A stretch of 64,000 nucleotides of DNA from contig DYNP01000010.1 in the NCBI GenBank assembly GCA_020721005.1, positions 103,712 through 167,711 of the forward strand, read 5' to 3'. The translations under genes were made by a program, and so were the position numbers. Source of the stretch: Thiomargarita sp. Lineage in GTDB: Bacteria; Pseudomonadota; Gammaproteobacteria; Beggiatoales; Beggiatoaceae. This document shows positions 35,763 to 42,855 of the stretch, piece after piece; the stretch's first letter is position 1, and each line of letters opens with the position of its first letter. The notes beneath the pieces were generated by a model that did no database searches, had not been told where the DNA came from, and saw only the letters and a program-made list of their open reading frames with translations.

Positions 35763-36033
35763 CTGGAGTGGAGGCTTTAGCCGGTCAGCCGTAGACAGCG
35801 CTTTAGCTGGAGTGGAGGCTTTAGCCGGCCGGCGGTAGTCCATTGCAATTTGTGAGTGCGGGGTGATACCTACCGCTGGCCGGCTAAAGCCTCCACTCCA
35901 ACGTATTTTAATTGAATGGCAGGGCGGCAAGTGTTTTATCGTTACCTACCCAATTCCAAGTATGAATGATAGGCTAATAAAAGGACGTTTGCCCACTCTA
36001 CAGGGCTCTACATGACTTTTGTAAGAGGTCTAA
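35763..36033. repeat. Core-repeat and composite repeat block between murD and glmU
   Basis: A core at 35763-35785 precedes a palindromic element at 35808-35901 with the conserved interior (CGGTAGTCCATTGCAATTTG, then GGGGTGATACCTACCG). The stretch 35899-36004 is an inverted, diverged copy of 28863-29000, including AATTCCAAGTATGAATGATA and GGACGTTTGCCCAC. That last motif also occurs at 35733, so it flanks the block as a direct repeat. TTTTGTAAGAGGTCTAA at 36017-36033 looks like a decayed insertion-sequence end. Confidence 0.85.
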
Positions 36034-36079
36034 GGAACTTTTTATTTGGTTATGTTGGAGTGGTTTAGGACCTTCCGGT

Positions 36080-37441
36080 TTATTTTTTTACCGGGCGTCG
36101 CCAACCTTTGACAGTGATTTGTTCGGCACGACTGAGGGTTAATTCTTGGGGAGGAGCAGAAAGGGTTAAGGTGGTCCCGGCGCCAATGGTGGCCCCAGCC
36201 CCCACTGTGACCGGGGCGATGAGTTGGGTGTCTGAGCCGATGAAGGCATCGTCTCCAATGAGAGTTTTGTATTTGTTTACTCCATCATAGTTACAGGTGA
36301 TGGTGCCGGCTCCAATGTTGACGCGTTGTCCTATTTCTGTGTCACCAATGTAGCTGAGGTGATTGATTTTGGAGTGTTGGGCCACAGTGGATTTTTTAAT
36401 TTCCACAAAGTTGCCAATGTGGACGTGTTCGGCTAAGACTGTGTCGGGACGAATGCGGGCAAAGGGACCGATGCGAGCGCCTTCGCCAATGATAGCACCT
36501 TCTATCACACAATGGCTTAAAATTTCTGCATTTTTGGAGATGTGAGCATTTTTGATCCGGGTGTAGGGACCAATTTTTACGCCTTCTTCTAAGGTGACTT
36601 GACCTTCTAAGATGATGTCAATGTCAAGTTCGACGTCGTGGGCAATGTGCACTGTGCCTCGAATGTCCAAGCGATCTGGATCTCGGAGGGTGACTCCAGC
36701 CTGCATCAGTTGTTGAGTTTGTTGCCGTTGCCAGTGTCGTTCCAGTTGGGCGAGTTGGGCTCGGTCATTGACTCCTAGGGCTTCATAGGGGTCAGTGAGG
36801 GTGACAGTGTGTACTGGATATTGGGATTGAACCGCCAGTCCCACGATGTCAGTTAGATAGTATTCTCCTTGGGCATTGTGGTTGGAAAGTTGTCCTAAGT
36901 ATTGACGTAATTGATGGGCTGAGACCACTAGAATTCCTGTGTTAACTTCTTGTATTTGTTTAAGATGGGTATCGGCTTCCTGTTCTTCGACGATGCGCGT
37001 CACTTGGCCTTGGGAGTTTCGTACAATGCGTCCATAGCCTGTGGGTTGGGACAGGTGCACAGTTAGTAAAGTTAAGTATTGGGAATCGGCTTTGAGCAGT
37101 AGTTTTTGGAGGGTATCCGTGCGAATCAGGGGCACGTCTCCATACAGAATCAGTACTTGGTCTTCATTGGGAATGACTGGCAGGGCTTGAGCGACAGCGT
37201 GACCGGTGCCCAGTTGTTGGGGTTGGTGAATCCAATGGACTGGGAATTGTTGAAGGGCGTCTTGCAATTGTTCGCCTTGGTGGCCATATACCAGGTAAAT
37301 TTGTCGGGGGTGTAGGCTCAAAGCGGTTTCTAACACGTAATGGATGAGGGGACGATGGGCCAGGGGGTGTAAAACTTTGGGCAATTTGGAGTGCATGCGT
37401 TTGCCCAGGCCAGCTGCCAAAATGACAACAGAAAGGGTCAT
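36080..37441 (-). CDS. glmU: Bifunctional GlcNAc-1-P uridyltransferase / GlcN-1-P acetyltransferase
   Basis: A 453-residue enzyme making UDP-GlcNAc from glucosamine 1-phosphate. The N-terminal pyrophosphorylase domain shows ILAAGLGKRMHSKLPKVLHP, QLGTGHAVAQA and YGDVPLI. The C-terminal left-handed beta helix shows hexapeptide repeats (IGPYTRIKNAHI, IGEGARIGPFARIRPDTVL) and HLSYIGDTEIG, IGAGTITCNYDG. ATG at 37441 gives the normal N-terminus; an upstream in-frame extension of 46 residues reads through the preceding broken gene and is rejected. The product of GlmM in this window is its substrate. Confidence 0.97.
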   Translation of the reverse strand: MTLSVVILAAGLGKRMHSKLPKVLHPLAHRPLIHYVLETALSLHPRQIYLVYGHQGEQLQDALQQFPVHWIHQPQQLGTGHAVAQALPVIPNEDQVLILYGDVPLIRTDTLQKLLLKADSQYLTLLTVHLSQPTGYGRIVRNSQGQVTRIVEEQEADTHLKQIQEVNTGILVVSAHQLRQYLGQLSNHNAQGEYYLTDIVGLAVQSQYPVHTVTLTDPYEALGVNDRAQLAQLERHWQRQQTQQLMQAGVTLRDPDRLDIRGTVHIAHDVELDIDIILEGQVTLEEGVKIGPYTRIKNAHISKNAEILSHCVIEGAIIGEGARIGPFARIRPDTVLAEHVHIGNFVEIKKSTVAQHSKINHLSYIGDTEIGQRVNIGAGTITCNYDGVNKYKTLIGDDAFIGSDTQLIAPVTVGAGATIGAGTTLTLSAPPQELTLSRAEQITVKGWRRPVKK

Positions 37442-37463
37442 GAGAGTTGCCTGAGGGGTGAAG

Positions 37464-38133
37464 TTAGTCAAGAGAGAATTGGGAAGATGGATAGCCCAGA
37501 TCAGTGGATTGAGACAGTCCCAGGTTGCCTGGATCGATGATTTTGCCATCCAAGATGGTGCTGTCTCCCAATTCTCCATCTTTTAAGAGGTAGGTTGCTG
37601 TGACGACAAAGCGTTGGTCAATGGTTTGTTTGAAGAGGGTAGCGGGATATTCATACCAATTTAAGGTGTCTAAGTTGCCGGGAATTTTGGGACCAAATTT
37701 GTAGAATTTCATATTTTTGAGGAGTTTGTCAACACCATGGTAATAGACTGTTACTTGAGTTTCGGAGCAACTTAATTCAAATTAAAAAGGTAGTATACAG
37801 CAATAGGTTACTGACTGGAGAGTTGAAAGTGGCTGTCCAATTGGAGGCGGTGGTTAACCAATAACTGATACGTTCCTGTGAGGAGGCTAAGGGTGGACAA
37901 AATTTAGTAGTATCGGATAAATTGCTGAGTGAAATGCTGGGGCTTTCAATGTTGGTTAGAGTAATACTAACGGAAGTACTATCCAATAAAGTCAGTGTAC
38001 CTGTAGTACCAGTGGTCCAATCTGTGCCAGTGGTGGTTGCCAGTAAGGTAGGGCTTCTTATTAGTAGAGAAAAGTTTAAAAAAGATAAAAATAGTAGGGG
38101 GTGCACGTTCAAAATGAGGAGGGATTGATTCAT
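37464..38133 (-). pseudogene. Frameshifted and shortened surface-protein gene (choice-of-anchor-like)
   Basis: Two minus-strand frames look like parts of one gene. The first (38133-37777) has a signal-peptide-like N-terminus and a Ser/Thr-rich beta domain ending FNSPVSNLLLYTTFL. The second continues out of frame with FELSCSETQVTVYYHGVDKL then MKFYKFGP, and later DGELGDSTILDGKIIDPG, resembling the C-terminal choice-of-anchor U domain of exported proteins. Removing one base in the T/A run near 37787 would join them. The protein also lacks the expected terminal membrane segment. The remnant stops 22 bp before glmU on the same strand, so its promoter may still serve glmU. A sequencing error is the alternative for the frameshift. 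Confidence 0.55.
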
Positions 38134-38253
38134 TTGAGTTAGAGGGTAGATTTTTTAGGAACAGTTAAGAACTGAGTAGAGTTTGATTATTAGACCTCTT
38201 GTAATAAGTATGCGATCATGAAAAAATGAGAGTTGCCCCTCAGTTAAGATACC

Positions 38254-38381
38254 TTGGAGTGGAGGCTTTAGCCGGTTAGCAGGTCTTTGGAGTAGAGGCT
38301 TTAGCCGGTCAGTCGTAAGCATCACCCCACATACACAAATTGCAATGGACTACCGCCGGCCGGCTAAAGCCTCCACTCCAA
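38254..38381. repeat. Core repeat plus MITE-like palindromic element
   Basis: A core at 38254-38275 is followed by an element (38287-38381) with inverted ends TTGGAGTAGAGGCTTTAGCC and its near-complement. The interior GTAAGCATCACCCC...CACAAATTGCAATGGACTAC is the conserved filler of this family. Decayed half-cores (CCACTCCAATGTACCTTCTA) continue to about 38475, then a 50-bp tail (38482-38532) shared with 34244-34294. The rest of the 38134-38686 gap has no gene I can support. Confidence 0.9.
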
Positions 38382-38686
38382 TGTACCTTCTAAGATTTCC
38401 ACTCCAATGTACCTTTTAAAGTTTCCACTCCAATGTACCTTCTAAGATTTATACTCCGAATAAAGATTATACTCCAAATTGAATTTCCCTTTTATTTTTT
38501 CGTATCTCATCTTTATCGCATCATTTACTTTTGTAAGAGATCTATTATTGCAATTTCTAGCTGTGAAGGAGATAAAAAATTGTTTTCGACTTGAAATCAT
38601 GAAAATATTTTGCCAAAATCCCAAGTTCCATGAAGAGGTTTTTTTTCCTACTCATGAACTCAACTTTAAAGGAGATCATTATTGTT

Positions 38687-39133
38687 ATGTTAATCGAATT
38701 TGTCTTGTTATCCAATTTACTCGTGGTTGGTGTTTCTGCACCAGTATCAATGGATACTGCTCCTAAGCCTGAATCTTCAATTACTTCATCAGGAGAAGTT
38801 AAGGCAACAGAGGAAGTCAGAACGACTGAGTCTTCAAAGACGGAAAATTTGCCCGCTACGGATTCTGAAAGTGAGGATAAAAAGTCCGTCAAAACTGAAA
38901 ATCCCCCAGTTGTTGGGGAGGATAAGAAGGATGGGAAAACCTTACATGATGCCCATTGTTTGAATTGTCACAATACGGAAGTTTATACGAGAGAAAATCG
39001 GATTATCAGCGGACTTGATAACTTGAAAACGCATATACAGCGTTGCGCTACAAATACGCATGTACTGTGGTTTGAGGAGGAAGTGGAGGCAGTGGCCACT
39101 TATTTAAATGAGAATTTTTATCATTTCAAGTGA
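38687..39133 (+). CDS. Exported monohaem c-type cytochrome with an acidic linker
   Basis: A 148-residue protein with an N-terminal signal sequence (MLIEFVLLSNLLVVGVSA). A Ser/Thr/Glu/Lys-rich linker (about 20-82) leads to a short haem domain with Cys91-Leu-Asn-Cys-His95. TLHDAHCLNCHNTEVYTREN and WFEEEVEAVATYLNENFYHF match a small proteobacterial monohaem cytochrome family. No methionine follows the haem site, so the sixth ligand is not the usual Met; histidines at NLKTHIQ, NTHVL or FYHF are candidates. The start is chosen for AAAGGAG 12 nt upstream; an in-frame ATG at 38630 is possible. Confidence 0.75.
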   Translation: MLIEFVLLSNLLVVGVSAPVSMDTAPKPESSITSSGEVKATEEVRTTESSKTENLPATDSESEDKKSVKTENPPVVGEDKKDGKTLHDAHCLNCHNTEVYTRENRIISGLDNLKTHIQRCATNTHVLWFEEEVEAVATYLNENFYHFK

Positions 39134-39162
39134 TCAACTCTTATTCAGGAAGGAGTGTTTTT

Positions 39163-39291
39163 ATGTTCAATAGGGGAGGTAGTTTGTGTTATAAACGGAG
39201 TTATAGGATAACGTTGTACCTCAAAAATGGAGTAAATAGCCAACTACAAAGGAATTATTTGATCTGCCGGTTAAGCGGGCAAAGAAAGTAA
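39163..39291 (+). CDS. Possible 42-residue small protein
   Basis: A short frame preceded by a strong AGGAAGGAG 7 nt before the ATG and 29 bp after the cytochrome stop. The product starts MFNRGGSLCYKRSYRITLYL and is very basic, with no membrane segment or known motif. The ribosome site is the only positive evidence; it may be chance. The rest of 39292-39521 is AT-rich leader for the cold-shock gene. Confidence 0.3.
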   Translation: MFNRGGSLCYKRSYRITLYLKNGVNSQLQRNYLICRLSGQRK

Positions 39292-39521
39292 TGACAAACT
39301 AGATGACAGTAGTTATAATAGCATTTCTGAGATCTCTACAAGATATACCCTTTATAAGTATTGTGAAAATTGGGTGGTAGAGAGCAGACGAAAAGTTACG
39401 GTCAATTTGTAGTCAACTGTTGATTAAGCAGTTAGGTTAAGGTTTAGTCCTACTAGCGGATGTTAATGAAGATGGTTAGTACAATTTGCCAAGGTTTAAT
39501 TAGCAATTTGAGGTAAGAAAA

Positions 39522-39737
39522 ATGGCAACGAAGGAAAAAGGTAAGGTCAAGTGGTTTAGCAACTCAAAGGGATATGGATTCATCCAACGTGACCATAATA
39601 ATGAGGACGTGTTCGTCAATTATCGCGCCATCAATGGGGAAGGTTATCGGACCTTAGAAGAAGGGATGATCGTTGAATTCACCGTTACTCAAGGTCAGAA
39701 GGGTTTGCAAGCCGAGGATGTTACCATTATCAAGTAA
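39522..39737 (+). CDS. Cold-shock domain protein (CspA family)
   Basis: A 71-residue single cold-shock domain that binds single-stranded RNA and DNA. KGKVKWFSNSKGYGFIQRD contains RNP1 (KGYGFIQ). RNP2 reads VFVNY where most family members have VFVHF or VFVHY, so the conserved histidine is replaced by asparagine. The length matches CspA. The long AT-rich upstream gap (about 230 bp) is compatible with the structured leaders of csp genes, though I cannot show a fold. Confidence 0.92.
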   Translation: MATKEKGKVKWFSNSKGYGFIQRDHNNEDVFVNYRAINGEGYRTLEEGMIVEFTVTQGQKGLQAEDVTIIK

Positions 39738-39870
39738 GATAAGTACTTCCTTGTTCAAGTTGTAAGTTGTAAGCTGAATTAGAAACTTCAGTTTCTAACC
39801 TCCATACTAACATCAAGGCACTTACTTAGTTTGAGTGTGGCGGGAAGGGATTCCCGCCCCTAAGTTTGGA

Positions 39871-40554
39871 TTACAGGAATGATCGTGTCAAATTCAGGGT
39901 TTTAATTTCATAAGTCCCATTGATTTGAGGCAGCTCATAAGTCAGTTGAACAGCTTGACTGCCATTGGCGGCAATTTCCCGAGTTTGGGGAGTGTCGCTG
40001 GAGCGGGTTGAAGCTTTGTTGAAACTGCCACTGGCAAGCGTCAATTTTTTATCGGACGTATTATTGAGCAAAAGCCGCAGATTCAGGTGTTGAACTCCAT
40101 TTGCGTGGGGATTGATGCTGGACTGACTCAAGGTTATCTTTACATGAGGATGCTCAGTGCTCAAAATAAAAGTTTGATCCACCTTCAACAACTGATTACT
40201 TTCTTGTCGTCTGCCTGGAGAAGACATGACTCGATCCACCCCTAGCACTTTCACTGATATGGCTTTTTGATGGGAAACTGCCTGCTCAAGCTGAGCAGTA
40301 TTCATGGGTTGGGAACGGGTGGTAGAAGTTTGAGTTGAGGTTGTTTCTCCTTTAGAAGTATGAACTTGTTCCACAGGAACTCCTCCCATACCAAATCCCT
40401 GTCCTCGAGTGCTACTTTGATTCACTCTAGTTTCCTGAGTGATTATAGTTTCTTCAACCATCACCCACTCATTTTGACCGGGCGCTTGAGCCAGTATAAG
40501 CGGACTGGTTATGATAAATCCCAGACCAACAATGATTTTTTCTACCCATTTCAT
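39871..40554 (-). CDS. Exported protein of unknown function
   Basis: A 227-residue protein with a signal peptide (MKWVEKIIVGLGFIITSPLI, ending near AQA). A Thr/Gln/Ser-rich middle (about 30-85) precedes a likely beta-rich C-terminal domain (HVKITLSQSS, NLRLLLNNTSD, AVQLTYELPQ). It has no cysteine and I recognise no family. AGGAGG stands 6 nt before the ATG at 40554, clearly better than a start 39 codons upstream inside the repeat. It is divergent from osmC-like 40864 across a repeat element. Confidence 0.65.
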   Translation of the reverse strand: MKWVEKIIVGLGFIITSPLILAQAPGQNEWVMVEETIITQETRVNQSSTRGQGFGMGGVPVEQVHTSKGETTSTQTSTTRSQPMNTAQLEQAVSHQKAISVKVLGVDRVMSSPGRRQESNQLLKVDQTFILSTEHPHVKITLSQSSINPHANGVQHLNLRLLLNNTSDKKLTLASGSFNKASTRSSDTPQTREIAANGSQAVQLTYELPQINGTYEIKTLNLTRSFL

Positions 40555-40635
40555 GGGGAACCTCCTCAGAATTATATTAATTGAAAACTCTCGGTAATAC
40601 CTTGTGTGCAACACCTGTTTTGGTGTGGTTAAGGG

Positions 40636-40731
40636 TTGGAGTAGAGGCTTTAGCCGGCCAGCGGTAGGCATTACTCAATACACTCAAATTACGGAACGTC
40701 TACCGCCAACCGGCTAAAGCCTCCACTCCAA
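40636..40731. repeat. MITE-like palindromic element of the core-repeat family
   Basis: Ends TTGGAGTAGAGGCTTTAGCC and CGGCTAAAGCCTCCACTCCA are inverted with one mismatch. The inner arms GGCCAGCGGTAG and CTACCGCCAACC flank a short AT-rich centre. A half-copy (CCACTCCAATGTACCTTAAT) follows at about 40769. The element sits between the exported protein and the OsmC gene. Confidence 0.92.
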
Positions 40732-40863
40732 TATACCTTAATTTAATGGCAGTGCGGCTACTGTCACCACTCCAATGTACCTTAATTTAATGAAAGCTTG
40801 CACAATGGGTAAAACCAATTTTGGTTTTAAAATCTCACAACACTTTTTAAGGTAAAACAATCT

Positions 40864-41307
40864 ATGGCCACTGTCAAAACTGTTCAAGCGGAAGCCAGTT
40901 TGATCGAACAATTTAAAATTCAAGGCAAAGTGCGGGATCACGAATTTTACGCCGATCAACCCACCCATGCAGGAGGTAATAATGCGGGTCCGACCCCTGT
41001 AGAATACACTTTATTTTCATTGGCAGCCTGCGTAGTTACCGTTGCTCAGGTTATTGCCAAGCAAGAACGTATTAAATTGAGGAAAATTGAAGTTAAAGCT
41101 GAGGGAGAAGTGGATGTGGACGTGTTTATGGGCAAAGGCACGGAAAATCGGGCTGGATTTATGAGCATCCGTGTGATTACCAAATTGGATGCTGACCTTA
41201 GCCTGGAGGAGAAAAAAACATTTTTGGAAAAAGTGGATCGACGCTGCCCAGTGTCTGACAATCTCAAGGATTTAACTGCAGTCAGCTATCAGATCGTAGA
41301 GGAGTAA
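40864..41307 (+). CDS. OsmC-family protein
   Basis: A 147-residue OsmC/Ohr-type protein, a thiol peroxidase family acting on organic hydroperoxides. GPTPVEYTLFSLAACVVTVA carries the first redox cysteine and DRRCPVSDNL the second, both in the expected contexts. Whether it is a true peroxidase or one of the YhfA-like relatives cannot be decided here. It stands alone, followed by the two tRNA genes on the opposite strand. Confidence 0.87.
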   Translation: MATVKTVQAEASLIEQFKIQGKVRDHEFYADQPTHAGGNNAGPTPVEYTLFSLAACVVTVAQVIAKQERIKLRKIEVKAEGEVDVDVFMGKGTENRAGFMSIRVITKLDADLSLEEKKTFLEKVDRRCPVSDNLKDLTAVSYQIVEE

Positions 41308-41357
41308 ACATAATGACTGTGGACAGCGGCAACTTTGCCGGCTGACCCAACAATAGA

Positions 41358-41433
41358 TGGCGTCCCCAAGGGGAGTCGAACCCCTGTTACCGCCGTGAAA
41401 GGGCGATGTCCTAGGCCACTAGACGATGGGGAC
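41358..41433 (-). tRNA. tRNA-Glu (UUC)
   Basis: A 76-nt cloverleaf read on the minus strand: acceptor GTCCCCA pairing with TGGGGAC, anticodon stem-loop CGCCC-TTTCACG-GCG with anticodon TTC, T-loop GTTCGACTC. The 3' GCCA is encoded. Confidence 0.96.
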
Positions 41434-41506
41434 TTGCGTGAAAATAAAACAAAAACAAGGATGGAAATTATCTTCGCATCCCAATTACAAGACTAAAACA
41501 TAAATG

Positions 41507-41579
<73 letters not shown>

Positions 41580-41701
41580 AACTTGTTCAACAATTTACTG
41601 GACTAGATTGAGAGAGAGTGTACAGGAAAACAAATAGTTTGTCAAGACCTCAGTTTTAAAAAAATCCATGGGGCGTGTTATTAAAAAGCTTGAAAAATTC
41701 C

Positions 41702-41734
41702 GTAGGATGGCTGACGACAGGCAGCTCATCCTAC
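41702..41734. repeat. Hairpin of the TAGGATGGG family
   Basis: GTAGGATGGCT pairs with AGCTCATCCTAC around a CTGACGACAGGC-type loop. It is one of at least four members in this window. Confidence 0.6.
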
Positions 41735-41874
41735 AATACACCAGTTTCTGATTCAGACCCTCAAAGCACCGTAAAATAGGTAGAACACGGTTGGAATGAG
41801 CTGACGACAGCAAGCCCACCAATCGCGTTACCACCTTCCCTTCAGATTTAACCAAAAAAGATTGCGTTCTAAAA

Positions 41875-42678
41875 TTAAGAACCCAATCCCATTCTATCTC
41901 TCACTCGAGAAGCACTTTCTCCCACAATTTGCGCAGCCTGACCACTCAACCAACGCCGCTCAACTTGCCAATAATCATGGGCTCGTTTCTCCTTGATCAC
42001 TGCATTGGCAGCCAAAGTCATCAATAATGCCTGCGCTTTTTGCGTGGACAAATCCTGTTTGGGCAACGCTGCCCAATCAATAATCGTATCCAAGACTTGT
42101 TGATCCGTGTTATACTGAAAGGGTTCATAAAACAACCGATCTTCCACAGAATACATCCGTGGGGAACGTCCGTCTCGCTTATCTAATACTTGAATCTGCG
42201 TGACTGGCCGATAAATTACTGCAAATAACGTGTGTATATTTTGACTGTCTTCAATACTGGTCAAAATATAATGCTGACTCTGAGGAATTCCATACTCTTT
42301 TAATAACTTCTGAAAAGACTGGTTAGCCTGTTTCATCCGCGAAAAAGTAACTCCGACCTCTCCATTATCAACCACATTATTCAGTGATTTACCGTATACA
42401 GCATCATAAGTATCCTCTAAGGTAACTTTGGCCTGCGCCTGCACCAGTCCCTTATTCAACTCATGCAATTCCATAGACAAATAATAAGGTACCGACGCCA
42501 CCCCTTCCAACAATCCCGCTGCAATTTGCAGAGGAGATAACAGCAAATGACGAATACCGGTCATCGCTGCGGACAAACCATGCTCAACACTCGGTCCGGT
42601 CTTTTCCGACTGGGCAGGCGGATTCACACAAGCCACCAAGCTCAAACCCACAGTCAACAACAAAAATTTTGGATTCAT
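41875..42678 (-). CDS. Lipoprotein of unknown function
   Basis: A 267-residue protein with a lipoprotein signal: MNPKFLLLTVGLSLVAC, where Cys17 would be lipidated after LVAC. The mature part has an amphipathic stretch (LLLSPLQIAAGLLEGVASVP, about 46-65) and mixed alpha/beta character. I recognise no family. It is divergent from smc; the 177-bp gap must hold both promoters. Confidence 0.7.
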   Translation of the reverse strand: MNPKFLLLTVGLSLVACVNPPAQSEKTGPSVEHGLSAAMTGIRHLLLSPLQIAAGLLEGVASVPYYLSMELHELNKGLVQAQAKVTLEDTYDAVYGKSLNNVVDNGEVGVTFSRMKQANQSFQKLLKEYGIPQSQHYILTSIEDSQNIHTLFAVIYRPVTQIQVLDKRDGRSPRMYSVEDRLFYEPFQYNTDQQVLDTIIDWAALPKQDLSTQKAQALLMTLAANAVIKEKRAHDYWQVERRWLSGQAAQIVGESASRVRDRMGLGS

Positions 42679-42855
42679 ATAAAATTCCTGATAATATAGT
42701 GAAATTAATGGATTTATATCCCTTTAAAACAAACAACCCTATCATCCCCCACCCTCTGATTCGACAGAAAACGAGGTCTGATGAAATAACTGCCTAATAA
42801 ACTGAACTCAAGTTTTATGCCACGTCTTACCCTTAAATAACCGCCACGAAACGGA

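Noticed and set aside
37442..37579. N-terminal extension of GlmU
   Set aside because: It reads through the tail of the broken gene in another frame. The family N-terminus starts at 37441.
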